Positions 45,790 through 56,832 of a DNA stretch of 64,000 bases are shown here, one piece after another. The notes under the pieces are model-generated. The model was not told where the DNA came from and ran no database searches. It was given only the letters and a program-made list of their open reading frames with translations. The position numbers were made by a program, and so were the translations under genes. The DNA lies in the NCBI RefSeq assembly GCF_902686445.1, contig NC_062217.1, positions 174,161,598 through 174,225,597 of the forward strand, written 5' to 3'. Origin of the DNA: Sciurus carolinensis (lineage: Eukaryota; Chordata; Mammalia; Rodentia; Sciuridae). Each line of letters opens with the position of its first letter. Within the stretch, counting starts at the first letter, position 1.

Positions 45790-47060
45790 ACGTACGTTCC
45801 TTTGGCAAGAAATGTAGGCCCAACACCCTGACATGTCGGCAGGGCACTGACTTCCTTAATAACACTCCTAAGGTGCGAAGATAAAAAATCAGTAAGTGGG
45901 ATGGCATCACATTAAAAAGCTTCTGCACAGCAAAGGAAACAATAAGAGCGAGCGTGAAGAGAGAGCCTACAGAAGGGGAGAAGATCTTTGCCACCTGCTC
46001 CTGGGGTAAGGGGTTACTATCCCAAATATACAAAAGACTCAAAAACAAAAAAACAAAAAAACAAAAAAACCCCAAAACTTAGCATTAAAAGAAACCCAAT
46101 CAGTAAATGGGCAAAGGAACCTAATAACTACTTCTCAAAGGAAGATATACAAATTGTCAGTTTAGCATCTCTAGCGATTAGAGAAATGCAAATTAAAACC
46201 ACACTGAGATTTCATCTCACTCCAATCAGAATGGCAATTGTGAAGAAAACAAGTAACAATAAATGTTGGCAAGGATGTGGGGAAAAACGTTCACTCATGC
46301 GTGGCTGGTGGGACTGCAAATTTGTGCAACCACTCTAGAAAGCAGTATGGAGATTGCTCAAAAACTGGAAATGGAACCACCATGTGACCCAGTTATCCCA
46401 CTCCTCATTATATATCCAAAGGACTTAAAATCAGCATACTACAGTGATGCAGTCATATCAATGTTTATAGCAGTGAATTCATGATAGCTAAGCTATGGAA
46501 TCAACCTAGATGCCCTTCAACAGATGAATGGATAAACAAAATGTGGTATATACACACAATGGAATATTACTCAGCCTTAAAGAAGAATGAAATTGTGGCA
46601 TTTGGCAGTAAATGGTTGAAACTGAAAACTATCATGCTAAGTGAAATAAGCCAGAACTCTGATGTGCAGAAGCTAATGCAAAATAAGGTGGGAGAGGGGT
46701 TAAAAAAAAAAAAGAATCGAAGGAAGATCAGTGGAGAATAGACAAAGGGGGATGAAGGGGTGGGAGGAGGGACAGGATAGGGAAAGACAATGGAATGGAT
46801 CTGACCTAACTTTTCTACGCACATAAAAGAATACACCACGGGAACCTCACCGTCATGTCATCCACAGACACTATTAAAAAAAAAACAAAAGTAAATAGCA
46901 GAAGGATCATAGAGTAGAGGAAAGAAAACAGGGGAGGGAAGGGGAAGCACGGGACCGAACTACAACAAACTACCCTCCGTGCTTCCACAATCACATCAGA
47001 ATGAATTCTAATGTCAGTACAACTAAAAAGGGCCAATAAAAAGAGAAAGCAATGTAAAAA
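45790..47060 (+). mobile_element. LINE-1 3' part (sciurid-type), plus strand
   Basis: The 3' part of L1 ORF2 with the 3' region. 'agtaagtgggatggcatcac' and 'aaaaagcttctgcacagcaa' begin the strong match. Broken frames then encode AKEPNNYFSKEDIQ, TTLRFHLTPIRMAIV, DPVIPLLIIYPKDLKSAYY and WNQPRCPSTDEWINKMWYIHTMEYYSALKK (46481 on). Frameshifts at about 46340 and 46480 break the reading. The 3' region has an A-run and purine-rich stretch ('aaagggggatgaagg') and ends in an A-rich zone near 47060. It is the longest of the three sciurid-type L1 pieces, is 5' truncated and cannot move by itself. Confidence 0.92.
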
Positions 47061-47340
47061 TTAATAACATGAAAAAGCACTTTTTTATGCTTTTTAAAAT
47101 GTATGTAATAAAGTATTAAATATCTGATATGTAGGACCCTTCATTTCATATTTTATTCATTTTTAAAAGTATTGCAATCAATTTCTTTTAAGAAGTTAAT
47201 ATTTACCAAATGCATATATCACTTTCTTTGGTAGTATTTAAATTCGTGAAATATTTTAAGGTAATATGTGTAAGGAAGTAAATACTTCTTCAAATTCCTA
47301 TAAGTATCTTGGTTAAAAAAATTTGGCAACTCTGCTCTAG
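47061..47340. other. Very AT-rich segment after L1
   Basis: About 280 bases are strongly AT-rich ('ttatgctttttaaaatgtat', 'tatttaaattcgtgaaatat') between the L1 end and GC-rich DNA. It could be older L1 or another AT-rich repeat. No gene seen. Confidence 0.4.
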
Positions 47341-48737
47341 TAAATTTGGCCTTATTCGACTGAGAAGTGCTTCAGTCTGGGGCAGCTTAAGATGAACAGG
47401 TATGTCTGCGATGATTTTGGAGGTGATGTCAGCTGCAGGCTTGATGATCCTGCTCCGCCTCAGCAGGGAGGGAGCCGGCTGCTGTGGTGCAGTCTGGATC
47501 CCACACCCAGGGCGCGGTGGAGGGACAGCTGAAGAGGGCCTCTCACGGGAGACCAGGGTCACAGCTTCTGGAAGCCTGGAGAGACCGTCCAGGGGCTGAC
47601 GCACCAAGTCGGGCATGATCTGCGAGCTGGGCTGGCAAGGCCTCTGAGTATCGGCTGCTGGCTCTCTTCGGGGAGCTGCCTGGGAGCACGGCTGGGTAGC
47701 CTCAGCAGGTTGCAGGTGGGGAGATGATGGGTCACAGGCCACTTCGCCGTCTCAGGTGGAAACCAGGGGTGTGTCTGCACTGTGTCCAAGCCTCGCCCAG
47801 GCCAGGAGGGGGGCTTGCCTCTCGTCACTCAGGGTACCTGGGAGCATCGAGGCTCCGTTGTCCTTGAACCACCGACACGGAGCTTGAAGCTTGGCAAGAC
47901 ACGGGGAGAGAACACAGGGCTCCAGGCCACCTGACGTGTCTGTGTGGTCGGCGCCTCGTTGTGCTTGGAGCAACTTACCTAGCATCTGCTTGCCTGCCTG
48001 CAGACGTGAAGAGGTCGCGGGCTTCCCTGTTCACAGTGCCACCATGGGTCCAGGCCCATGGGGTCGGGGGTGTGGAATCTTCTCTTTACTTTGTAGCCCT
48101 CACAGTGAGGTCCTTGAGCCTGAGAAGGACTAGCTTTCTGGGTGTGAGATGGAGCACATGGTGTTCCTTTGCACAGATGCCTCACCTGCCCATGGAAGAG
48201 TGAGAAGCCACCAGGCTTTACCTGTGAGAGGGTCCCAGTGGGGACCTTGCACTGGAATCTCCTGCAGAGCTTCTAAAACTCCCCATGGCTGGGCCCTTCT
48301 CCAGACTGAATGAACTCTAACCTCTGGTTGAGACCCTGTGTCCAGGGTTGGCAGAGCTCCCCAGGGGATTCTCACGTGCAGCCAGGGCCCCGCTGGGCCA
48401 GCTGAAGGGGTAGCAGCAGGTCCCTGTCTCTCCACGCTGGTGTGGTGAGATGCTGGTGCAAGTGCTGGTCAAGTGCGTGGCATTCTGACACCCTCAGGTC
48501 TCCAGGGTACTCGTTCAGTCATCCCAGGAGAAAAGCAGTGCTCGATTTAGCAGGGCCTGCATGTGCCACAGTGCAGCCTGGACTGACGGGCACGGGCCCC
48601 TGCACAAGCTGCACAAGCTTCCCCAGACAGGTGACATGGATCTGCCCACTGGGGACAGCAGTACCACTCTGACCCCTCCTGAGAGCAGGAGGCCATCTGC
48701 CCATGTGCAAGTGCCTTCCCATCCCCTTAAAAATCCT
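47341..48737. other. Unique GC-rich DNA; one odd ORF
   Basis: A 150-codon minus ORF at 47290-47742 starts in this GC-rich part and ends in the AT-rich segment. Its C-terminal stretch (SRIIKPAADITSKIIADIP and following) is less low-complexity than the other chance ORFs, but I recognise no family. The rest has short overlapping ORFs only. Confidence 0.4.
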
Positions 48738-49350
48738 GCTATGGAATATGGAGATTCCTCAGAAAACAGACAGGAACCACCTTTTGACCCAGCTATCCCA
48801 CTCCTTGGTTTATACCTAAAGGACTTAAAATCAACATACTACAATGACGCAGTCACATCAATGTTTATAGCAGCTCAACGCACAACAGCCAAACTATGGA
48901 ACCAACCTAGGTGCCTCTCAATAGATAAATGAATAAAGAAAATGTAGTACAGATAAACAATGGAATATTACTCAGCCATAAAGAAGAATGGCTTTATGGC
49001 GTTTGCTGGCAAATGATTGGAACTGGAGACTGCATGCTAATAAGCCAATCCCCCAAACCCTAGGCCCAGTGTTCTCGCTGACATGCACATGCTAACTCAC
49101 AATAAGGGTTGGGGATGGAAGAATAGAAGTTCATGGGATTAGACAAAGGGGAAGGAAGGGAAGGGAGGGGGATGGGAATAGGAAAGGCAGTAGAATGAAC
49201 TGGACATCACTTTCCTGTGCTCATATATGAACACACGACCGGTGAAACTCCACACCGTGTATAACCACAAGAATGGGGAGCTACATTCCTTGGCGGTAGG
49301 ATATCTCAAAATGCCTCTCTACTGTCATGCATATCTAAGAAGAACAAATA
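48738..49350 (+). mobile_element. LINE-1 3' end fragment (sciurid-type), plus strand
   Basis: It begins 'gctatggaatatggagattc' and reads PPFDPAIPLLGLYLKDLKSTYYN and MFIAAQRTTAKLWNQPRCLSIDK in a frame open to 48932. After that stop the text continues as decayed 'caatggaatattactcagcc' and the 3' region. The insertion is 5' truncated to the last few hundred bases. It is on the same strand as the L1 pieces at 13.2 and 45.8 kb. Confidence 0.9.
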
Positions 49351-49974
49351 CAGAAATCCTGCTCTGGGTCAGCCGTAGGCTCATCTATTAGTGTGGCTGC
49401 TAAAGCCAAGGGCCAGCACAGTCAAGGATGCAGGGGATGATACTGCGGCCTCCGCGACCTTTTAGGGAGAGTCTGATCACCAGGGAAAGCAGCCTCCCTA
49501 CAAAGCCAGACCACTTGGGGGCTCCAGTTTCCTCAAAAGGGATCCCAGCTGCCTTGCCGAGACACGACTTTTCCAAAAGCAAACGGAGAGAGCTAGACGC
49601 TTGGGCTTGGGCTCGGAGGGCTCTGGGTGCGGGGTGCTTCTGTGAGCCCCTCTAAATGGAGGCTCTTTGGTCTGCAGTCATCCTGGGAGCCTCTCCACAC
49701 GCTTCCCAGGCATGGATAGATCCTGGTTCTGAGGAGCTGGGATGTCTCCTTTGACTTGGGCTTTGAAGAATTGTTGTTCTAAAGAGTGAAAAGAAGCAAA
49801 ATCAAAAGCCCAAGGGAGGCAGAGAAGGTGGCCACATACGACCTTCCTGAAGCAAACAGGAGGTGGGTTCCCTGGGGAGCTAATTAAGGCTTCCTGCTGG
49901 AATGCAAGGTGGGGGCTGTGAAGCCCTCCTGCCCGCCTGGGCCTGCCACCACCCATCTAAATGGCATTGTCTTC
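49351..49974. other. Unique DNA, no gene seen
   Basis: Short ORFs on both strands (92 codons or fewer) without domains. Confidence 0.5.
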
Positions 49975-50300
49975 CCTTCTTGACTAATTGCTGTTTAAGC
50001 TAAGCGTTGTCAGATAAATGGTTTCTGATTCGAATGACCAAATACCTCCCAGGTGCCCAGAGGCTTGCTCACCTTGGACTGCGAGCGAGCTTCAGCTCCC
50101 TTTTCCCATATCTGCTTAGGCAATTTAGCAACTGCTGGTTGAGTGATGCTAAATTAATTAAAAAGGTGATGGTAATGCAGGATGGGGCTGAGCATCGAAA
50201 ATCGGCTTTTAATTGAAAAATGAAATGCATCTTCCTGACATCAGAGGTTCCATTTGGAATGCTGATGTTTCATTAGCGTAGTGCTGGTGTTTAAGGCCAC
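49975..50300. other. AT-rich block, candidate noncoding element
   Basis: 'gactaattgctgtttaagct', 'tgctaaattaattaaaaagg' and 'cggcttttaattgaaaaatg' are TAAT-rich words in otherwise GC-rich DNA, with retained CpG ('gactgcgagcgagc'). There is no L1, SINE or LTR signature. Confidence 0.4.
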
Positions 50301-51589
50301 TAGAACACTCAGCAGCGTGGGAGCCGAGACGACTTGGGAGCTTCTAGTGGATCTGTCTGCACAGTGAGGCCGGGAGGCAGCTGTGCCCTGTGGTGAGCAC
50401 ACTCCTTCACAGCTGTGCTCAGAGCTTGCGGAGGGGAGCGGCCAGGGCACCCGGCACAGGAGGCCTGGGTGGGCGGGAAGCAGGCAGAGGTGAGCTGGCG
50501 TCCGAGCCAGTGCCTGAATCTGAAGGGACGTCAGAGGCCTTTCACGCTGCCCTCTCCACATGAGTAAACCGAGGCTCAGAAGGGAAAGAGGAGTGGCCAG
50601 GCTCAGGGATCTGCAGCCAGGCCTGATGCCCAGGGCTTCCCCGAATGAGCCCTGTCCTCTTCTGGGAACTTACTCCCTGGTCTCTGGGCGGGACCAGCTC
50701 AGGGGCCTCAGGCCACTGTTCTCTGTGAACAGCTGATGGCGGCCGGCCCCTCCGTGCAGGAGGAAGCCTCCTCCAGCTGCTCCGGCTGAGAGAGGCGCCA
50801 CACCCCGAGGAAAGGCAGGCGTGCTTCCAGGCCTTCCTTTGAAACTAGTCTCCAGCCTTCCTTTCACCGAGGGAGTCCCTGACATTTCCCAGCCATTCGT
50901 GGGGCTGGAGAAACAGTTTCAGAGCAGTGGGACACTGGGGCTGGCCGTGGCAGGACAGGAGCAGGGGTCAGACAGAGACCCTTTGAGATTAAAAGCTCTG
51001 AAAAGTTTCAGCTCCAGAACTTCCTCATGCTGAGAATGGAAACAAACTACCCCTGGCGCCAAGGGACCGCCAAGTGACCTGCTGTCGGCCAGCAGGACCT
51101 GCCAAATCTGCGTCTGTGCACCTCTGGCTTTGTCCCTAAAGCTTGTGACTGCTCCTGGAGGATCAGGTGCAGGGACCACCTCGCTGCCTCCCCCCAGGTG
51201 ATCGAAGGGCATGCATTTGATTTTTTTCTTTTTGCATCATTTGCTTAACTCTTCTAGAGAAGGGCAGCAGAGTCTGGCCAGCTGGGATCCAGGCAGGCCA
51301 CCAGGCTTGCTGCTGGTCACCGGTGCAGGTGGGGATGTGCTGTGGGCCCAGAGTGGACAGCTGCTCCAGCCCCAGATTCATGAACCAGTATGGAAGGTTC
51401 TGGGCTATGGCCACTCTGTCTGCCACTGACTCAGGGGATGAAACTGCCCCGTCCAAATGAGGCCCACGTCCGGGCTCAGCGTCTTGGATGTCCTGCTAGG
51501 TGCTGATGGAGCCGTGCTCCTCTCCCTGGGATCTCCCTTCGAAGCTGCAGAGTGGGAGGCTGTGCTCACACCTCGCCCTAATCACCCGT
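50301..51589. other. Unique GC-rich DNA with one MIR/L2-like fragment
   Basis: At 50510-50610 the plus strand has 'cacatgagtaaaccgaggct', then 'cagaagggaaagaggagtgg', like the 'gatgaggaaactgaggctcag' core of old MIR-family repeats. Otherwise there are short overlapping ORFs only. Confidence 0.45.
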
Positions 51590-51915
51590 CCTGCCCAGAT
51601 AATTTGCCAGTGAAAATACCCTTGCTCCTCAGTAGCTGGCCAGTGGCAACACAGACGCGGAGTCTAATTGCATTAGGGACGATTTTGCTGCCACTGGTTT
51701 TGGTTAATGGGGTAAGTTATAATTTTACACTCTAAAATATCAGCATCCATCCAAACTGAGTACATTAAAAGCAATTAGTGTAGATTATGGATTTGAAATG
51801 AGGAAGGAAATGCATTAATATGTCTAATTACTATGTTAATTAGACACTGGTGCCATAATATTTCATACCTAAATGCTAATGTTGATGGAGTTGTATTATT
51901 ATTATTATTTGAAGT
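51590..51915. other. AT-rich, homeodomain-motif-rich block
   Basis: It includes 'tctaattgcattaggg', 'aagcaattagtgtag' and a perfect inverted repeat, gtctaatta/taattagac, at 51822-51845 with a 6-base spacer. It is followed by a short ATT run (about 51893-51908). No repeat family is recognised. Several TAATTA cores in 330 bases in a GC-rich neighbourhood suggest a possible enhancer-type element, as an inference only. Confidence 0.45.
51822..51845. repeat. Perfect 9 bp-arm inverted repeat with two TAATTA cores
   Basis: Arms gtctaatta (51822-51830) and taattagac (51837-51845) are separated by ctatgt. The geometry would suit a paired homeodomain site. It could also be a chance AT-rich palindrome. 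Confidence 0.85.
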
Positions 51916-54079
51916 GCAGCATGAATCCCTGCTACTCTGCTCAACAGGAAATTGCAGCCCAGTCCTTGCGGGGTCTAGGTGTGTGCCCATTGCCCTGCTG
52001 GGATCGACTGACCCAGAACTCGCCTGAGCAGGTGAACTGGGTAAGTAGGAAACCAGGGGAAAGGTGAGCAGCCCTTCGCTGTCAAGTCTGCCCTGTCTGT
52101 GGATGTCTGTTGGAGTAACGGGAAGGGAGGGCGTGAGCTTAGGGAGTCAAGGAAATTGCTGGACTCAGACCTTCTGAAGCCTTGTGCATTAGGTGTCTGC
52201 GATTGTGCATTAATTTCTGCAGTTTTCCAAGTCTGCCATTGAGAATTAGGATGGGCAACAGGGACCCCGAGGTCACAGAGGGGATGTGCTGATGCTGTCA
52301 GGAGCTGAGGTCTGGGTTGCTGCCCCTCCCACAGTGACCCACATAGAGTGCCCCAGGTTTTCCAAGAACTTTCTCCATTTTAAAATGGGCAGTGCTGCGT
52401 GCCGGGAACCGATCCTGGTTTTCAAAGGGACCATCCTATGCCCTAGGACCCCCCTCAGCCCCAGGCAAGCCATGTCCCAGCCCCTCTGGGCTCCATGTGC
52501 CAGCATCTCAGTGGGGGAGACCCTGCGGTGGGCACCGACTGGCTCATGCTTCCTGCTTGGGGAGGGGCTTTGTGTGTCCTTAGGAACAGTGGGCAGATGA
52601 AAGGCTTGCCCCCCGTGATACTTCAGTTCCAAGCGCAGGCGGTTATTTGTACCATTCTGCTTAAACATGGCCTTGGGCCTTGTGTGGCAGCCCCAGGGGG
52701 TGAACGTAGCCTTCGAGGGAGGGTGGGGGCAGGGCTGCTGGAGCCCCAGAGGTCCTGGGAAGCCACTGGTCCTCAGTCAGAAGTGGGAGCCCCCCTGGCT
52801 GGCATCCATTGCACCCCCACCCCCACGTCATCTGACCACTTCCCTCTGGGGCTTCCCCAGCCTCAGGATGCAGCTGAGGGGACCTGGAAAAGGGGCCATG
52901 CTTTCCGGCACCGGGGAAGGAAGAAACCTACCAAAGCCTGCAGACATTTCAGATTCAGATTTGAATCCTGAGCGAGTGACGAGACAGGTGCAGTGGCTGC
53001 AGAGGCTCCCCTGGAGGAAATCAGCCTGCGGTTCCCGGGCCTGTGCTTTCCGAGCTTGGCTGCCTGCTCTTTGCTTGGTTCTGTGAGCCTCTGGTATCTG
53101 ATAGATCCTTCAGGTGAACCCCGATGGCTCGTGCTGGTTTGCGTTGCTAGCCAACACACAGCTCTGAGGTCGACAGAAGCTGCCGCCCAGCGCTGGAGAG
53201 GGCCAGGCGGGGCTGGCGTCCCTCACCCCTCCAGATCGCCCGTGGGATTGCTGGGGCCCTGCTCTCTCCCACCAGGTGAGGCAGTGAGTCTAAAGCCGTC
53301 ACCATCCAGTGACTGAACGCACTCTGTGTTTAGGATTGGGCTGGTCTCAGCCCTGTGGAGAGTGGAGATAAGAGAGTCTCTCAGCAGGGTCGCTAAGGTT
53401 TCGGGGTCTCAGTTGGTGCCTTCAGGTGGGAGCCGAGGGATTTGATCTGACGCGGCTCCAAGCCGGACAGAGCCCTGGAGCAGCCGGCTCCCCTCCCACT
53501 GCGTTTTCCTTTCTGCCTTTCTCCAGCTCAGGGAGCTTCAAACAAAACCCGAGTCTGGGTGGCTCCTTCTCATCCCAGAGTAGGGAGGAGTTTTATTGCT
53601 CCCTGCCAGCTCAGCCAGATAACCAGGTTACAGTGCTCCTCACTTCCCTGAGGTCTGTTACCTGCTGTCTGTTTTCATGTAACAAATAATGCTTAAAAAA
53701 AAAAAAAAGCAGAAACTAATTCAGGTTGAGTAAAAGCAAAAAGAGAGAGCATTGCAGAACAACGTGGAGGACGGAAGAATAGGCACTGAGCAGGAGGAGG
53801 AAGCACCGTCAGGGCAGCAGCACCTCTGGCCAGTGAGTCTGATCGAGACAGCCCCACCTACCTGGCCTGTCACGACCAGCACCACCTGCAGATGACCCTT
53901 GAGCTGTGACGAACATGGGTTCTCACCTGACTGTGGGAGCGCAGGAGCTCACCTCAGTTCAAGGCATCCGCAGAGCCCTGGGAGACAGGGAAAGGGCTTC
54001 CCAGTCCCCGCCAGCAAGGAGGGTCTCCTGGGCACGTCCCAGAGGGGTGTTGGATGACGCCACCACTGGGAAATCTGGG
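51916..54079. other. Unique DNA, no gene seen
   Basis: Mixed to GC-rich, with an A run at 53696-53708 ('cttaaaaaaaaaaaaaagc'). ORFs up to 158 codons (plus 52495-52971) overlap others and lack domains. Confidence 0.5.
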
Positions 54080-54400
54080 GAGCGGAGTCTTAGCAAAGGT
54101 CAGTGTGTAATTGTAAAGGGGTGCATTTGAGGAGCCTAGTCATTTTGCTGGGGACTTTCAGGGAGGGTGGATCGTTTTCCTAATGAGACTGTTTTGGGGG
54201 ATCATTTTTGCTGCAGGTGCCTGTTGTTAAGGAGGGCGTCCATTACCAGCACTTCTCGCTGCTTCCTGATTGCTCAGTGATCCTAGCAACCGTTACGAGG
54301 AGCCTGCCCTTGCTGACTAATTGCGCTGGGAACTCATCTTCCCTTGTCTCGGCGACTTGTTTGTTCTTTGAATATCAGCTTCCCAGACAATGTGCGTCTG
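54080..54400. other. Candidate noncoding element
   Basis: 'gtgtgtaattgtaaaggggt', 'cctaatgagactgttttggg' and 'ttgctgactaattgcgctgg' occur in unique sequence without repeat features. It overlaps the start of a 206-codon plus ORF (54208-54828) that shows no domain and is probably chance. Confidence 0.3.
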
Positions 54401-54894
54401 AGCTCAGCTCAGTGACACCCGGAGAAGCACAGAGCTGCCTGAGGCACCTTCGGCGTCCAGCACTCCTGGAGCAGGACACTGCTTTCCTCCGGGGGCCTGG
54501 GCGGTGGTGTCAACCAGGTGCCTTCCTGTGGACACAGGAAGAGGGGCAGGAGCGGGAGGAAAAGAGCCTCGTGACCAGGCTTTTCCTCCCGCACTGTCCA
54601 GCCGGGGGCACAGAGGAGCCGGTGATGAGCAGCAGCACGGGTTCTCCCGCCCGGGTCAGCTCTGGGGACTCATGCTGTCACTGTCCCTTCCCTGATGTGG
54701 ATGTGCAGCCGTCACACTGGAAACGGGCTGTCAGTCGTACGTGTCAGTTGCACCCTGTTAAATGCACTGCCGATGCTCTTGGATACCCAGGGGATCCATT
54801 CCCCAACCTAGGCTTCTTTCACAAGTAGGCAGTCACCTACTTTCACAAGTAGGCAGTCACCGGCAAACTCTTGTTTGGTGGATCTAGGTTCCTA
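54401..54894. other. Unique DNA with a 24 bp-period duplication
   Basis: A 22-base word beginning ctttcacaagtaggcagtca occurs at 54816-54837 and again at 54840-54861 without mismatch. It is a small, recent tandem duplication. The rest is unassigned. Confidence 0.6.
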
Positions 54895-55245
54895 GTCATG
54901 GAATATTAAAGCGGCAGGCCTTAAGACCTTTACAAGAAGCGTGATTAATAAGCCAGTGTGGAGACACAGACAACATCAAAAGAACAGCTCGAATGGTAAC
55001 AAAAGCAGTCAGAAAGGAGGGGAGACAGAAGCAAGGGTAGTCAGGGAGACTGGGAATCACCGCAATGGCGGCCTTAGGTCCAGTCATGTCGATAACAACA
55101 TCACATCCCTGCCGTGTCCTGAACACCTCCACCTTTCAAAACAGCTCAGAAGCAGAGAGGATCAGACTGGATACAGAAACGAGATCTAGCAACTGCTGCG
55201 ACCAGAAGCCCACTCCACGCATGAAGATGTGGGACGAGGCACCAC
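54895..55245 (+). repeat. Possible decayed LINE-1 fragment
   Basis: 'gggaatcaccgcaatggcgg' followed by 'gtcgataacaacatcac' and 'gaagcagagaggatcagact' loosely resembles the start of rodent L1 ORF2. The match is weak and the assignment tentative. Confidence 0.3.
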
Positions 55246-55739
55246 GCAGAGCCTTGCAGAGAGTCTGCAGTGGCCATGCTGGCAGGTGGGCCTCGGCCTG
55301 GCGTGTGCAGGCTGAGGAGGATGGCACACCAGAGAGGCCAGTCATCAATCCCGAGTGTGCCTGCAGCACAGGAAGGAGCTCTAGACTCGCCAAGCAGAAG
55401 CGGCGTGGGCGCTGGGGGAAAAGGGAGCCAGGCTGCTAGTGGGGAAGATGGCACTTTACACACAGTCGGGGAGTAAGAGAGTCCGCAAGGGCACAGGGCA
55501 GGGCACTGCCCACTCCCCAGGACTGGCACCAGAACTCCACTGCTGGCAGGAGCAGGTGCTGCTGCTCCTGGTGCCCATGGGGCACTGACCAGGACCAGAG
55601 CATGTGGCCCTCAGAAGGGTTCAGGTCGCAGAGCTGTCTCCTCTGCCCGGGAGGGCGTGATCTGTGACAGGGCCACTGGAAGCCCCTCCAGATCTGGAAA
55701 GGGAAGGGTGGTGCTCAAAGGGAAGCCCAAAGGCGTGGG
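55246..55739. other. Unassigned DNA between L1-like pieces
   Basis: GC-richer sequence with no recognised repeat; overlapping short ORFs only. It may be decayed L1. Confidence 0.35.
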
Positions 55740-56066
55740 AGGGGCTCTTCTCCACTGAACGAAAATTAAAGCACGAAATACAAGACGTGGGGTGTCACTG
55801 AAGCAACGCTTTGGGAGAAATTCACAGCATTGAATATTTATATTAAGAAAGGTTTCAAATCCAGAAACCCAGGAAAGAAAGCTGAGAGCTAGAAAGAAAG
55901 AGCTGATCAATTCCAAAACAACCAGAAGGGAAAAAATAATAAAGATAAGAGCAGAAATCAATAAAATTGAAAACAGAAAAGTAGTGAAAAGACAATAAAA
56001 CCAGAAGTTGCTCTTTGGAAAGATCAATAAAATTGACCAACCTCTAGCCCGACAGATCCAAGGAAA
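55740..56066 (+). mobile_element. LINE-1 ORF2 fragment, plus strand
   Basis: 'cagcattgaatatttatatt', 'ataataaagataagagcaga', 'aatcaataaaattgaaaaca' and 'gctctttggaaagatcaata' then 'aaattgaccaacctctagcc' are the well-known stretch between the endonuclease and reverse transcriptase parts of L1 ORF2. The frame is broken and no long ORF remains. It is an internal piece, unlike the 3' fragments elsewhere. Confidence 0.85.
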
Positions 56067-56539
56067 GGGGAGAGGACGCAGCCCATCAACCTCGGGGTGA
56101 AAGATGGCACCACTGCGGCTCCCCAGCCACGAGGAGAGTCAAAGCCAAAGCCTCCGGGCCCAGGGTGGCAGGACACGGGTGCCTGGCCTTTGACGCGCTG
56201 TCCGTTGGTGCTCGGTGTCGGCTCCGTCATCTTTAAAGGGAAGGAGAACCGTGGCATCCTCGGAGGGCGAGAAGGTGAGATGACCTGCCGTCAGGCTCTG
56301 CTGCTGCCCACGGGGACCTGAAGGCAGGGCACTGACTGGGGCTGTGGATGCTGCCTGTCACTCGTGGAATCAGGGCCTTGGGGCAGTGGAGAGACTGGTC
56401 TCCGGCAGTCAGGAAGGACATCCAAGGCCTAGAGCCACAGGATGCCGCCTCCCATCAGCTCAGAGTCCATACGCGTTAGGTTCACACAGTAGAGTCTGAG
56501 GACCAGGGTTTAAGTCCAACCTCCACCACGTGAGAGCTA
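56067..56539. other. Unique DNA, no gene seen
   Basis: GC-rich; short ORFs (78 codons or fewer) with no domain. Confidence 0.5.
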
Positions 56540-56832
56540 AGGTATTCATGTACCCCACTTCACACGTGGAAGCCCTGACCCCAGTGTGACGGCTTTAGGA
56601 AACATGGCCTTCGGGAGGTGGTTAGACTCAGCCGAGGTCATGAGGGCAGGGTCCCTTGGCGGGATTAGCCTCCTGTGGAAGGGGAGATTGCAGCTCCCTT
56701 TGCTCTAGGACCCTGGGGAATGCTCTCACCAGGAACAGCCTTGCTATGCCGAGCCTCAGGCTCCCCAGGCCGGGTCACCAGAACTGTGTGAGGTCAGACT
56801 TCAGCTAAACCGCCTGTCTCAGTATTCTGCTT
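56540..56832 (+). repeat. MaLR-type LTR remnant, plus strand
   Basis: 'gtggaagccctgaccccagt', 'gtgacggctttaggaaacat', 'ggccttcgggaggtggttag', 'gtcatgagggcagggtccct' and 'ggcgggattagcctcc' fit, as does the end 'ccagaactgtgtgaggtcag'. This is the order of MST/MLT1-type LTRs. It is noncoding. Confidence 0.75.
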
